Below the pieces are notes generated by a model. That model was not told where the DNA came from and did not search any database. It worked only from the letters and a program-made list of their open reading frames with translations. The translations under genes and the position numbers were made by a program. Of a DNA stretch of 64,000 bases, positions 38,963 to 48,991 are shown one piece after another. The DNA is from Porphyromonas sp. (GTDB lineage Bacteria > Bacteroidota > Bacteroidia > Bacteroidales > Porphyromonadaceae): positions 1-64,000 of the forward strand of contig NZ_JAUMXC010000007.1 in the NCBI RefSeq assembly GCF_030529325.1. The letters run 5' to 3'. Each line of letters starts with the position of its first letter. Position 1 is the stretch's first letter.

Positions 38963-41900
38963 ATGACACATCAGTTATCTAAATTAATGACATGTCTTAG
39001 GGTTATGCTGTTATTGATCCTCCTGAGTCCGGTTTGGCTCGCAGCAGGTCAACAGAAAACCCAGCGAACTATTACCGGGACAGTGTATGATGATGAACGC
39101 CTACCTTTGATCGGGGCAAGGGTCAAGATCGAGGGAACAAAGATCGTCACAGGCACAGGGGCAGAGGGGACTTATACCGTGAAAGTTCCCGTGGATCAAG
39201 ACATTGTGCTGATCGTATCTTTTGTGGGTCTGCAAACAACCAAAGTGGTGATCCCCAAGGGAAGCACAGATATCAAAAAGGATATTTCCCTCCAAGGAGA
39301 TACTAAACTGAAAGAAGTTATCGTAACAGGTATCTACACCAGACCTATGGGGAGTTATACCGGATCTGCCACAACGATAAAGGGGGAAGAGATCCGTAAG
39401 GTCGGAGGGCAAAATCTTTTGCAAAGTCTCAAAAACTTAGATCCATCTATCTACCTTCCGGACAATATCTCTCTCGGCTCTGACCCGAACTCTGTGCCGG
39501 ACATTTCACTCCGTGGCAATTCGGCGGTACTCTCGGAAGAGTCGAGCAACCTACGCAGTACGAGATTCAACCCCAACCAGCCCTTATTCATCGTCGATGG
39601 TTTCGAGACATCTATCGAAACCATTATGGACATGGACCTCAATCGTATAGAGTCTCTGACTGTCCTCAAGGATGCTTCGGCAAAAGCGTTGTACGGATCA
39701 AAGGCGGCCAATGGTGTGATCGTCATTGAGACCCGAAAGCTACAAGGTGGTCAACAAAGAGTCACTTATGCCGGGAGCCTCAACTTTGAACTTCCTGACC
39801 TCACAAGCTATAGCCTTACAAATGCTCGCGAAAAACTGGAGGTAGAGCGTCTCAACGGAGTATACACTGCAGATACACAAGGAAGGCAGTATGAACTCGA
39901 CAAACTCTACCAGTCGAGATGGGCGAAAGTTGTCGGAGGGCTTGATACATATTGGCTTGCCAAACCTCTACGTGCAGGGATAGGCCACAAGCATAACCTA
40001 TCTATAGAACTGGGAGACGCTCAAAGCCTGAAGGGAATCATCGACTTCAGCTACAACGAGATACAGGGAGCCATGAAGGGGTCATCTCGTGTCAATGTAT
40101 CAACATCGGCAAACTTCTCTTATCGTAAGGACAACATCATCTTTCGCAACATCCTGACAATCGCTTCCAACAAAGCCACGGACTCCCCATATGGTTCGTT
40201 TGGTGAGTATGCTCGTATGAACCCATATTGGGAAGCTGTCGATGATAAAGGGAACATCAAAAGATGGGCCGAAAACAACATCCCTAACCCCTTGTACAAT
40301 GGGACAATAGGGACTTCGTCCGTCAACGAATACATTGCCATAACCAACAACATATATGCAGAGTGGCATATCCTCCCTCAACTCAAGTCTACTCTTCGCC
40401 TCGGTATCAGCGAACGCAGAGCTGAGGGCAATGTATTCTTGCCTCCGATGCACTCGGCATTTGCCCATGTGAAAGAAGTAGATAAACGAGGTCGATACAC
40501 GCTGGATAACGGAAGAGAGTCCAACTACACCGGCGACTTGAACGTCAACTACAACACAAATATCGGAAAGCATTCATTCTTCGTCAACGGAGGGGCTTTC
40601 ATCGGTTCAAGATCAAGCAGCAACTACCGTCACATCGCTGAGGGCTTTTCCAACAACCAGCTGACCGATGCAACGTTCGCAAAAGGTTATGCCGAGAACT
40701 CCAAACCTCAAGGGATACAGAGTCTGATACACGACCTCAGCTTCCTCCTCGCGACATCGTACGACTATGATAGCAGATACCTTATCGACCTTACACTCAG
40801 AGAGAGTGCTTCTTCTCTCTACGGAGCTAACTCTCGATGGGCAAGCAGCTGGAGTGCCGGCCTGGGTTGGAACATCCACAACGAATCTTTCTTGAAGGGT
40901 AAAAAATGGTTGCAAGTGTTGAAGTTGAGGGCTTCACTCGGTCTGACAGGAAACCAAAATTTCCTCGCCAACTATTCTATCCCCACCTACCTCTTTATCA
41001 ACAATCAGGGATACACCGGTCTCACAGGTGCTTACCTCAAGAATATGCCTAATCCAGATCTCAAGTGGGAACAACGCATGGACTACAATGCAGGGATGGA
41101 TGTACGAATGGGACCTGTCGCTCTATCTTTGGATCTCTACCAATCTGATACTCGTAATATGCTCACGGATCTGACTATCCCCGGCTCTACAGGCTTTGGA
41201 ATCGTGAAAGACAACCTCGGTATGGTACGTAACACCGGTATCGAAGGTAAGATGACCTACAGGCTATGGGGTGATGCCAATGGTAACTACATCAATCTCT
41301 TCGGGTCGATGATACACAACAAAAACAAGATCGTATCACTCAGCCAAAGTCTTAAGGAGTACAATGACCGTATGAGACAGGAGGCAGTACAAAACAACAG
41401 GCAGGCTCCGGTATTGATGTACGAGGACGGACAGTCTCTGACTACCATCTGGGCAGTAGAGTCTGCAGGTATAGACCCGTCTAACGGTCGTGAGATCTAT
41501 GTCAAAAGAGATGGAAGCCTGACTTATGTATACAGTGCAAATGACCTCATCGCAAGCGGTAATACCGAGCCTAAGATCAGAGGGAACTTCGGCTTCAGTG
41601 GAGAGTATCGCAACTTCGGTGTCAACTTGTACTTCAACTACCAAGTGGGTGCGATGATGTACAACTCCACTCTCGTAGACAAGGTGGAAAATGCCAACGT
41701 AGACTACAATGTCGACAGACGTATCATGCAAGGACGTTGGCAAAAACCGGGAAACAACACGCCGTTCAAGAGATTTGATACTGCCAATCGCACCCGTGTG
41801 ACAACGAGATTTATACAACGTAGAGATGAGTTGCAGATATCTGCACTATCCGTCTACTATGAGGTGCCTAAAAAGTGGGCCAATCGCTTGCGTAGCGAAC

Positions 41901-42019
41901 GCCTGCGCTTGGCGTTCAACATGAACGACTTGGCGACATTCTCTACCATCCATGTGGAGAGAGGTACGACTTATCCTTTCGCACGTAAATTCTCTTTTTC
42001 TCTCACCTCTACATTCTAA
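38963..42019 (+). CDS. SusC/RagA-family TonB-dependent transporter
   Basis: 1018 aa. Signal peptide (~1-30), a carboxypeptidase-regulatory-like domain (~35-115; TITGTVYDDE.LPLIGARV), the SusC-type VIVTGIYTR junction (TonB-box region), a plug (~125-250, with LSRNSAV-type and IESLTVLKDASAKALYGSKAANGVIVI segments split around residue 225) and a C-terminal barrel. SusC proteins import large substrates with the lid lipoprotein SusD. Gene content downstream resembles peptide-import loci rather than sugar loci, as there are no glycoside hydrolases. Confidence 0.94.
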   Translation: MTHQLSKLMTCLRVMLLLILLSPVWLAAGQQKTQRTITGTVYDDERLPLIGARVKIEGTKIVTGTGAEGTYTVKVPVDQDIVLIVSFVGLQTTKVVIPKGSTDIKKDISLQGDTKLKEVIVTGIYTRPMGSYTGSATTIKGEEIRKVGGQNLLQSLKNLDPSIYLPDNISLGSDPNSVPDISLRGNSAVLSEESSNLRSTRFNPNQPLFIVDGFETSIETIMDMDLNRIESLTVLKDASAKALYGSKAANGVIVIETRKLQGGQQRVTYAGSLNFELPDLTSYSLTNAREKLEVERLNGVYTADTQGRQYELDKLYQSRWAKVVGGLDTYWLAKPLRAGIGHKHNLSIELGDAQSLKGIIDFSYNEIQGAMKGSSRVNVSTSANFSYRKDNIIFRNILTIASNKATDSPYGSFGEYARMNPYWEAVDDKGNIKRWAENNIPNPLYNGTIGTSSVNEYIAITNNIYAEWHILPQLKSTLRLGISERRAEGNVFLPPMHSAFAHVKEVDKRGRYTLDNGRESNYTGDLNVNYNTNIGKHSFFVNGGAFIGSRSSSNYRHIAEGFSNNQLTDATFAKGYAENSKPQGIQSLIHDLSFLLATSYDYDSRYLIDLTLRESASSLYGANSRWASSWSAGLGWNIHNESFLKGKKWLQVLKLRASLGLTGNQNFLANYSIPTYLFINNQGYTGLTGAYLKNMPNPDLKWEQRMDYNAGMDVRMGPVALSLDLYQSDTRNMLTDLTIPGSTGFGIVKDNLGMVRNTGIEGKMTYRLWGDANGNYINLFGSMIHNKNKIVSLSQSLKEYNDRMRQEAVQNNRQAPVLMYEDGQSLTTIWAVESAGIDPSNGREIYVKRDGSLTYVYSANDLIASGNTEPKIRGNFGFSGEYRNFGVNLYFNYQVGAMMYNSTLVDKVENANVDYNVDRRIMQGRWQKPGNNTPFKRFDTANRTRVTTRFIQRRDELQISALSVYYEVPKKWANRLRSERLRLAFNMNDLATFSTIHVERGTTYPFARKFSFSLTSTF

Positions 42020-42025
42020 ACGATT

Positions 42026-43534
42026 ATGAAGCACTTGAAATATATTTCATTCATCCTTGCCATCTTTGCTATGAATGCTTGCAACAGTTGGCTTGATGTA
42101 TCTCCCAAGTCGGAAATTCGTGGAGAAGACCATTATAAAACGGTCGATGGGTTCAAACAGACCTTGATCGGTTGTTACATCAGTATGACTCATGCTGATC
42201 TCTATGGCAAAAATCTATCTTGGTACATGACTGAGATTCTTGCCAATCAGTATGAGAAAGACTATCGAGACGACCAAGGCAAGGCTCTCTATGAGCATCA
42301 GTATCAAAACTCCGGAGTCGTCATCCTTACGAAAAACATATGGGATAAGATGTACAATATCATCGTCAATGTCAACGATGCCTTGAGATACCTTCAAGAC
42401 TCGGAAAACAAAATGACACCCATAGAATACAGACAGATACGAGGAGAACTGTATGCTCTCAGAGCGTACTTGCACTTCGACTTGATGCGTCTGTACGGCG
42501 AAAGTACGCCTAAAAAGGACTTCGCAAAGTGGGCAAGTCTCAAGTCCATACCTTATCAGACAGATGTGACAAAAAACTTCCCTCCTCAAAAGACAAATGC
42601 TGAGACTGTCGCGATGATAATGGAAGACATCGAGAGGGCTTTGGAGGATCTGAAATCATCAGACCCATTGGTATCGGAACACCCATTCAACTCGTACAAT
42701 GAGATCAATTCGGATGGCTTCTTCAATCTTCGCAACCTTCGTCTCAATTATCTGTCTGTGCTTGCCCTCAAGGCACGCCTATTCCAATGGCAGGGGACAC
42801 CCGAAAAGATGAAAGAGTGTCGCTCCGTGGCGGATATGATACTTAATCTCGTCACAGAAGCTACCAATAGGGGTGCGCATTTTGACACCAAGATCGGGAT
42901 GATACCTGCCAAGAAGGTAAAGGCTTCAAACTTAAATTTGTTTGAGGAGTCTCTCTTTGGTCTTGAAGTACCTAAAATATCAGAGAAGATAGCTTCTTAT
43001 CTCCGCATCGACTTTGCCAACAAAGTGTATGCCATGTGGATAGCAGAGTCAAGGGCTAAAGCGATCTTTGAGAACTCAAACATCGATATCCGATTTACCA
43101 AACAAATGATCAAAGGGACAGGCTATCCGTCCGGTTATGTGCCTGCCAAACTTTTTCAAGCGGATTTGGGTGAAAACAGGGGACGCCTCTCCTTGTTAAG
43201 ACTTTCGGAGATTTATTTGATGGGGGCAGAGGCTTCACTCTTGTCCGAAACGCCAGACATCGAGCACGCTCGCGAGTTAGTATCTATGCTACGTTTGTTC
43301 AGAGGACATACTACAGAAATCAAGGCAGATGTCTCCTCTGAAGAACTACTACAAATCATCTATAAAGAGTACCAAAGAGAGTTTTTTGCTGAAGGAGTAC
43401 AGTTTTTTGTCTACAAAAGATTGGGACTTGAAAAGATCTCAAGCAATGAAGACTCAAAGATGACTCCGGAGGATTACAGACTTCCGTTCCCGGACTTTGA
43501 GATCAATGCGGGACGTACACAAGCTTCAAACTAA
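42026..43534 (+). CDS. SusD/RagB-family substrate-binding lipoprotein
   Basis: 502 aa. Lipoprotein signal ending AMNAC (Cys19), then NSWLDVSPKSEI, the classic SusD start. Helical TPR-like scaffold with LYALRAYLHFDLMRLYGE (~residue 150) and RLSLLRLSEIYLMGAEA (~395), both hallmarks of the family. It caps the SusC barrel outside the cell and binds substrate. Six nt after the SusC stop. Confidence 0.94.
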   Translation: MKHLKYISFILAIFAMNACNSWLDVSPKSEIRGEDHYKTVDGFKQTLIGCYISMTHADLYGKNLSWYMTEILANQYEKDYRDDQGKALYEHQYQNSGVVILTKNIWDKMYNIIVNVNDALRYLQDSENKMTPIEYRQIRGELYALRAYLHFDLMRLYGESTPKKDFAKWASLKSIPYQTDVTKNFPPQKTNAETVAMIMEDIERALEDLKSSDPLVSEHPFNSYNEINSDGFFNLRNLRLNYLSVLALKARLFQWQGTPEKMKECRSVADMILNLVTEATNRGAHFDTKIGMIPAKKVKASNLNLFEESLFGLEVPKISEKIASYLRIDFANKVYAMWIAESRAKAIFENSNIDIRFTKQMIKGTGYPSGYVPAKLFQADLGENRGRLSLLRLSEIYLMGAEASLLSETPDIEHARELVSMLRLFRGHTTEIKADVSSEELLQIIYKEYQREFFAEGVQFFVYKRLGLEKISSNEDSKMTPEDYRLPFPDFEINAGRTQASN

Positions 43535-43547
43535 ATCATTTTACGCT

Positions 43548-44423
43548 ATGAACTTATATATGAATATTATACGAGGATGCTTACCTTTCCTTTTTATAGC
43601 TTTACTCTCGAGCTGTACTCAGGTGGAGCCATCCGTTTTTGACAGTAAGTGTGACTCGGCGCGTTTCCCTCACCGAAGGGAAAAAGCTCCCGAAGCTGAA
43701 GGGTATGATGTAGAGAAGCAGGCATTCCTGTCATCATTCTCTTTCATAGATGTAAATATGCCTAAGGAGCACACTATATCTATCCCGTTGGTTCTTTCCG
43801 GGAATCCTGCACCAAGAGAGCGAAAAGTGACTGTCGAAACCATTGCTGAGGAATCCAACGCCCCCAAAGAGGCTTACAAAATCCTATCAGCAGTCATCTT
43901 TGCTGACACTGTGGTTGGAGAAGTGAAGCTACAACTCTACAACCTCCCTGAACTAAAAGAAAACACCTACACTCTATCTCTAAAAATAAAGGATAGCAGT
44001 GACTTAAGAGCCGGTCCGAGCGAAGACACCAAAGCTGTTTTCACATGGAATGCGACCATCCCCATACCTACGGCATCTGCTCTCATCATGTCATACAACA
44101 TGTTGATAAATAGTTCTATTGACTATAATTCCACATCGGATGATTTTATCAGCACCAGGGCATTGGAGGTGATTGCCGAGTGTTTCAATTGGTATGACTT
44201 GGATGATGTAAAAAAATGGGGGGCCAAAGCCAATGATGCATCCGTCGGCAAGTACAAATATCTGTTGAACAGCTATTGGCTTGGGGCAGGAGGAGCTCAG
44301 AGGCTCTATGCAAAGCGGCTTGCTGCGTTCATCAAGGACTACAATGCCAAGCACCCTGATGCACCCCTCGTGCACAACTCAGGGACTGATAAGGGTAAAC
44401 CCATACAGGCGAGAAAATATTAG
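43548..44423 (+). CDS. DUF4843-type lipoprotein
   Basis: 291 aa from the ATG at 43548, 13 nt after the SusD stop; a longer frame overlaps SusD. Signal and lipobox end IALLSSC. The mature part (FSFIDVNMPKEHTISIPLVLSG, YTLSLKI..SSDL.AG, FTWNATIP) matches the layout of DUF4843 proteins encoded next to SusCD pairs, and the C-terminal WYDLDDVKKWG...LNSYWLG segment is also typical. Probably a surface subunit of the importer, as in the Bacteroides thetaiotaomicron BT2261-2264 peptide system (established for that organism; homology here inferred from organisation). Confidence 0.8.
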   Translation: MNLYMNIIRGCLPFLFIALLSSCTQVEPSVFDSKCDSARFPHRREKAPEAEGYDVEKQAFLSSFSFIDVNMPKEHTISIPLVLSGNPAPRERKVTVETIAEESNAPKEAYKILSAVIFADTVVGEVKLQLYNLPELKENTYTLSLKIKDSSDLRAGPSEDTKAVFTWNATIPIPTASALIMSYNMLINSSIDYNSTSDDFISTRALEVIAECFNWYDLDDVKKWGAKANDASVGKYKYLLNSYWLGAGGAQRLYAKRLAAFIKDYNAKHPDAPLVHNSGTDKGKPIQARKY

Positions 44424-44444
44424 ACTTATACTGCACCAATTTTT

Positions 44445-46064
44445 ATGAAAACATATAAGATCATGAATAAAATATTTCATGCATTCGCGCTGAGTTTGTT
44501 GGCACTTTCTGTTGTAAGCTGTTACAAGGATCAGAGTAGCCTTCAGACCACCCCGACTCCGGAGATCACAATAACAGTCGAGGATGTTGACAAGGAAATA
44601 CACATCGATGGCGAGGAGATCCTAACGATACAACCCAAAGTATCGGCACCTCAAGGCGCTGAACTCACATACAAGTGGGAGCTCTCACGCAAAGCAGGAG
44701 ACTACGAAAAGGACATGGAGGTGATCTCGACCGATCTTGCATTGAAAGATTACAAAGTCACTCGTCCGACAGACTCCAGTACACCATACTATTTGCGTTA
44801 CACCGTGACCAACAAGTCATTTGGAGATGTAGAGACTATCCTGTTGTGGAAGTTGTATGTCAGCCCGGTTCTTTCAGATGGGTTACTTTTCTCTTACACC
44901 AAGGACGGAAAGACTTCTGACCTCGGCTATATCAAGTCGCAAGAGTTTACAAGGGATTATATCGGTGGCAAGCAGATAATCCTCACCGGGCTCTACGAAA
45001 AAGTGGCGGGGAACGCATGGGATGGACTGATCAAAGCTCTCAGCTTTTCAGTAAAAGGAAATGTCTACTTCAAACACACTCCCTATGCTTGGGCGGTGAC
45101 TGCCGATCACAAGCTTTTGCGTTTTGACCCTCTCAACTATTCGCTTGACGGATCATCAGACCGCAATGACCTTATGATGGTAGAAGAAGAGTCTCCCAAG
45201 GTACTTCAATTCTCCCACAACTCATCCAATATCTTTATCCGCACAGAGAAGCGCGCTTACCGATGTCCATCAAATGCACTGAACTTCTTCTCTGAACCTA
45301 TCGAAGGTTGGGATGCCGAGACAGTTTCAGGAGACATCACTGCAGCACATGGTTGTCTCAAAGATAGAGGAGGTATTGTGTGGTACAACAGTACTCAAGG
45401 GATGTTTAAGACTCTTGATCAGAACAGTGTTACGACTTTCAAGAAGTCCGAACACTTCGACCCCAATATACTTCCCAATCAGGAAGCCATCACAGCAGCC
45501 ACGACAATCGAAGGGCCAAGAAAAGAACCGGGTAAATCATTGTTCCTCCTCAAAGATCAAGTCTCGCAGGAGTACAACATATATGAACTTGATCTCACTC
45601 CCTCCCATGATCTTCAGGCAGATCGTAAATACTCACTCTCCGGAGAAGCCAAAGCACTGCTCGACAGACGAGTTGATGCCTCATTTGCAGTACGCCAACC
45701 CGTACTCTACGTCGCAACTCAGGATGGTATCCATGTCATCAACTGGAAAGGCGACGGTACTACGAGTGTCAACACCGCTGCATTTCTATCGTTGGCAAAG
45801 TTTGGCAAAGTGAAGTCTATACGATTCTATCGCCAAGGAGAATGGATCATACAGCCTCACCGTGCACTCTTTAAGCTCTCTGAGTACAACGAAGCTGCTC
45901 TCATTGCGGTGACAGAAACCTCTGACGGCAACGATCAAATACACTTCATCCCGATGGCTACGGACAACACTGCGTCATTGGGAGCATTGCAACCCGAGAG
46001 TGAGATCAGGACATTCTCGCCAAAGGTCGGAAAGATCTTGGATGTCATTCCGATGGGAAAATAA
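44445..46064 (+). CDS. PKD-like-family lipoprotein of the Sus locus
   Basis: 539 aa; the ATG at 44463 (MNKIFHAF) is an equally good start. Lipobox SVVSC. Residues ~25-155 contain a PKD/Ig-like pair (ILTIQPKV....LTYKWEL; YLRYTVTNK), followed by a beta-propeller-like region with repeated D/G-rich strands (VYFKHTPYAWAVTADHKLLRF, RTEKRAYRC, VLYVATQDGIHVI). Such PKD-like lipoproteins commonly follow DUF4843 genes and probably decorate the SusCD complex. 21 nt after the previous stop. Confidence 0.8.
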   Translation: MKTYKIMNKIFHAFALSLLALSVVSCYKDQSSLQTTPTPEITITVEDVDKEIHIDGEEILTIQPKVSAPQGAELTYKWELSRKAGDYEKDMEVISTDLALKDYKVTRPTDSSTPYYLRYTVTNKSFGDVETILLWKLYVSPVLSDGLLFSYTKDGKTSDLGYIKSQEFTRDYIGGKQIILTGLYEKVAGNAWDGLIKALSFSVKGNVYFKHTPYAWAVTADHKLLRFDPLNYSLDGSSDRNDLMMVEEESPKVLQFSHNSSNIFIRTEKRAYRCPSNALNFFSEPIEGWDAETVSGDITAAHGCLKDRGGIVWYNSTQGMFKTLDQNSVTTFKKSEHFDPNILPNQEAITAATTIEGPRKEPGKSLFLLKDQVSQEYNIYELDLTPSHDLQADRKYSLSGEAKALLDRRVDASFAVRQPVLYVATQDGIHVINWKGDGTTSVNTAAFLSLAKFGKVKSIRFYRQGEWIIQPHRALFKLSEYNEAALIAVTETSDGNDQIHFIPMATDNTASLGALQPESEIRTFSPKVGKILDVIPMGK

Positions 46065-46260
46065 CCGGAGCCTGTCTGAAGCATCTAAACGCAGACTATA
46101 CAAAACATCGACCGACAAGAGCTCGAGGTTCGACTTCGGCAATCAAGATCATAGATCTCATAATTTTTCATACGAGAGTTTTATGGGATCTATGAGTCTC
46201 TGGAGTGGGCATCACTATATGGTAAATCATATCAGCACTCATAAAACATCAAAAAATCTT

Positions 46261-47388
46261 ATGAAAAAAAGAAATAATCTAAAGAACTACTTCAAAAAAA
46301 GCAAGACTCTTTTACTCCTTTCAGGCTCTATTTTCGCCCTTTACGGTTGCATGAATTCACCTGTCTCTGTGCTTCGAGGTGATGGTATACCTGCCGAATA
46401 TGAAGGTAAGCATATGTTTATCGAAAACTCAATGACCGGGACAGTCGACTCTCTTAAAGTTGAGTCCGGGACTTTTAGCTATACCTTACCTGTCGACACA
46501 ACCATTCTTTACCGTGTTGATATTGAGGGCAATGAGGCTGGGAATGTGTTTTTTATAGCAGAGGAAGGCGAGCACAGACTCCAACCCAAACACGAAGCCA
46601 TAGGATTTCATATAGAAGGAGGAAGGCTCAACAACGAACTCAGAGCAATGATATCAAAAGTATCAGAAATGAATAACGAACAGGCACAAGGGGTCATGGC
46701 AAATTTCAGAAACTCTAAGCTCAGTAATGAGGAAAAAGCATATGCCAATCATCTTCAAGCCATTCAATACAGAGAGATGGCGACAAACTTGTATTCTGAT
46801 TACCTGAGTCGTCACTCCGATAATGCCATTGGTATGCTAGCATTTTCACGACTCGAATATAAGGATGACGACGAATTTATCAAAGCATACGAGGCTCAAT
46901 CCGAAGTCGTTAAACAAGGTTTTGCCCAACGTATGAGGTACGAAAAGATTTTCAATAACAGGAAGACGCAGGAAGGCATGCCCTATTCAGACTTTGAAAT
47001 CAATATGGTAGATGGTAAGACCATCAAGTTTTCAGACTTCATGGAAGAGGGAAAGTATCTGCTAGTAGACTTTTGGGCCTCATGGTGTGTCCCTTGTCGT
47101 AAAATCATGCCTTATGTCAAAGATATGATCAATCGTTTCCCCTCTGACAGCCTTACAATGGTCAGCATCGGGAGCTTTGACAAGCCCGAACCTTATACAA
47201 AAGCGGCCAAAGAAGAGGATATACCATGGAGAGATGTTCTCGACGTAAACTCTAATGGTGCCCGCGTATACGGTGTGACATCGATACCTCATTTTATCCT
47301 GATCTCCCCACAAGGAGAGATTGTCAAACGAGCTTCTAATGTCCTACACGTAGAAGCCGTCCTCGAAGAAAGACTGCTCAACAAATAA
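46261..47388 (+). CDS. TlpA-like thioredoxin-fold lipoprotein (DUF4369-type N-terminus)
   Basis: 375 aa from the ATG at 46261; upstream in-frame codons overlap the PKD-like gene and carry no signal. Signal ends FALYGC. Residues ~45-130 resemble DUF4369 (VLRGDGIPAEYEGKHMFIENS), then a helical linker and a TlpA/thioredoxin domain (~240-375) with the redox motif WASWCVPC (Cys276, Cys279) and cis-Pro TSIPHF. Thiol-disulfide oxidoreductases of this type are often encoded in Sus-like loci; substrate unknown. The 196-bp gap before it may weaken coupling to the upstream genes. Confidence 0.88.
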   Translation: MKKRNNLKNYFKKSKTLLLLSGSIFALYGCMNSPVSVLRGDGIPAEYEGKHMFIENSMTGTVDSLKVESGTFSYTLPVDTTILYRVDIEGNEAGNVFFIAEEGEHRLQPKHEAIGFHIEGGRLNNELRAMISKVSEMNNEQAQGVMANFRNSKLSNEEKAYANHLQAIQYREMATNLYSDYLSRHSDNAIGMLAFSRLEYKDDDEFIKAYEAQSEVVKQGFAQRMRYEKIFNNRKTQEGMPYSDFEINMVDGKTIKFSDFMEEGKYLLVDFWASWCVPCRKIMPYVKDMINRFPSDSLTMVSIGSFDKPEPYTKAAKEEDIPWRDVLDVNSNGARVYGVTSIPHFILISPQGEIVKRASNVLHVEAVLEERLLNK

Positions 47389-47415
47389 TACTTCTGAGCA
47401 GGCATCGATATAAAA

Positions 47416-47470
47416 GGTCGCTCCCTAAACTGTTTCCGATAACCGAAGTAGTTTAGGGAGCGACCTTTTT
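47416..47470. terminator. Bidirectional terminator between convergent genes
   Basis: Perfect 15-bp stem GGTCGCTCCCTAAAC (47416-47430) / complement (47451-47465), flanked by AAAA on the left and TTTTT on the right, so it serves both the TlpA-like gene (+) and the HIT gene (-). Confidence 0.92.
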
Positions 47471-47501
47471 GTGTCAGCTCTGAGTCAGGGACCGGTGTCC
47501 T

Positions 47502-47888
47502 TTAGAGTTTTGATCTGATCCCCTCAGCTGTCTTGGCAAGGGCGACATGATCGGTATCCTGTTTTTTGTTGAAGTCAAGATCCCCCATCTTGTTCATCGG
47601 GATGAGGTGGATGTGTGCGTGGGGCACTTCGAGTCCGATGACAGACACTCCCACTTTGACACAACCGGTATGAGCCTTGATAGCCTTGGCAATAGCCTTG
47701 GCGAAGACGATCATTTCGCCGAGTTCCTCATCTGAGATGTCAAAGATGTAGTCTTCCTCTTTTTTGGGGATGACGAGAGTGTGCCCCTCTTGCACAGGGT
47801 TGATGTCCAGGAATGCAAAGAACTTATCGTTCTCAGCAATCTTGTGACATGGGATTTCTCCATTGATGATGCGTGAAAAGATAGTCAT
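47502..47888 (-). CDS. HIT-family nucleotide hydrolase
   Basis: 128 aa. IINGEIPCHKIAE near the start and the histidine triad HAHIHLIPM (residues ~96-104) place it in the Hint/HIT group, which hydrolyses AMP-linked substrates. Located 33 nt after greA, a common Bacteroidetes pairing. Confidence 0.95.
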   Translation of the reverse strand: MTIFSRIINGEIPCHKIAENDKFFAFLDINPVQEGHTLVIPKKEEDYIFDISDEELGEMIVFAKAIAKAIKAHTGCVKVGVSVIGLEVPHAHIHLIPMNKMGDLDFNKKQDTDHVALAKTAEGIRSKL

Positions 47889-47921
47889 AGTACGTAGGAA
47901 TTTTAGGAGACGAGAAGGATA

Positions 47922-48392
47922 TCAGAAAGATATCTCTTCTATCTCAAATGTAACCTTTCCATTGGGTACTTCGATCTCTGCGACATCGCCGACCTTTTTG
48001 CCTACAAGACCCTTGGCGATGGGTGTGGATATAGCAATCTTACCGGCTTTGAGGTCAGACTCTGTATCAGAGACGATAGTGTATGTCATAGACTTGCCCG
48101 TAGCGAGATTTTTGATCGTCACCTTGTTAAGCATCTGCACAGTATCGGTACTGAGGTTTGAGGTGTCGATGATACGTACGTTTACGAGTTGCGAACGTAT
48201 GCCGGCGATACGAGCTTCGAGGAGTCCTTGCGCTTCCTTTGCTGCCGAGTATTCGGCATTCTCTGACAAGTCTCCCTTATCTCGAGCCTCTGCAATGGCA
48301 CGGATCACCTCAGGGCGGTCTACTGTCTCAAGTTTTTTGACTTCTTCGAGTAGCTTGTTATAGCCCTCTTCAGTCATATAAATGTATTCCAT
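47922..48392 (-). CDS. greA: Transcription elongation factor GreA
   Basis: 156 aa. YMTEEGYNKLLEEVKKLE and the coiled-coil tip AEARDKGDLSENAEYSAAKE (acidic D and E that enter the RNA polymerase channel) are diagnostic; the C-terminal FKBP-like domain has ISTPIAKGLVGKKVGD. Rescues backtracked polymerase. Length is usual. Confidence 0.97.
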   Translation of the reverse strand: MEYIYMTEEGYNKLLEEVKKLETVDRPEVIRAIAEARDKGDLSENAEYSAAKEAQGLLEARIAGIRSQLVNVRIIDTSNLSTDTVQMLNKVTIKNLATGKSMTYTIVSDTESDLKAGKIAISTPIAKGLVGKKVGDVAEIEVPNGKVTFEIEEISF

Positions 48393-48695
48393 ATATGCTA
48401 TATTGTCTGTTTTGTCTTTGGATAAAATAAAAACAATCCTGAACGAAGTAGCACTTGTCCAGAATCGTTACATCATCTATGTATCTCTGCTCGAGAGCTG
48501 TCTTTATGCCCTCTTAGCACCGGCAAAGATACGGCAACTCTTTTAGATTTCCAACTTTATCACTATAAATCCCGTATAAAACATCAAATATCAGAAAAAT
48601 GCACCTGCTTTCAGATAGAATCTGTCGACAGATAATCAATCCTCCCCTCTTTAGTGCTGAGGAGAGGAGCTATCGTACAGAGAAAGAGACAGATG
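48393..48695. other. Intergenic region upstream of greA (303 bp)
   Basis: Between the small membrane-protein gene and greA, all on the minus strand. A weak hairpin (CCTCCCCTC / GAGGAGAGG, about 48642-48668) lies past the small gene but has no T run. No promoter motif stands out. Confidence 0.45.
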
Positions 48696-48929
48696 TCACT
48701 TTTTCTTCTTTCTATTGAACGTCTGTGTGGCGTCATCGGCCCGACCTTTGTTGAACCTGTAAATAAGGATAGGCAGGATGACAAGTAGAAAAACCAAGCC
48801 AAGCCCCAACTGGATATACTCCACAGTCTCATGCAGTCTCACGGGGATAAAGTCCATGGAAAACTTCAGGAGGACGATTATAAGCAAAACAGTAAGTGCG
48901 ACGTTACGGATGCCGATAAACTTGTTCAT
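48696..48929 (-). CDS. Small two-helix membrane protein, unknown
   Basis: 77 aa. Two hydrophobic segments (~residues 9-24 and ~39-59) separated by a short polar loop (RLHETVEYIQ), then a basic tail ending in KKKK. No family recognised. It follows recR on the same strand (62 nt), after lptB, so it may be co-transcribed. The clear membrane pattern and positive-inside tail favour a real gene. Confidence 0.6.
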   Translation of the reverse strand: MNKFIGIRNVALTVLLIIVLLKFSMDFIPVRLHETVEYIQLGLGLVFLLVILPILIYRFNKGRADDATQTFNRKKKK

Positions 48930-48991
48930 AGTATCAAGGGTAAAAAAACTTATGACACAAAGGTATCGATTTCCGACCTGAATAACAACGT

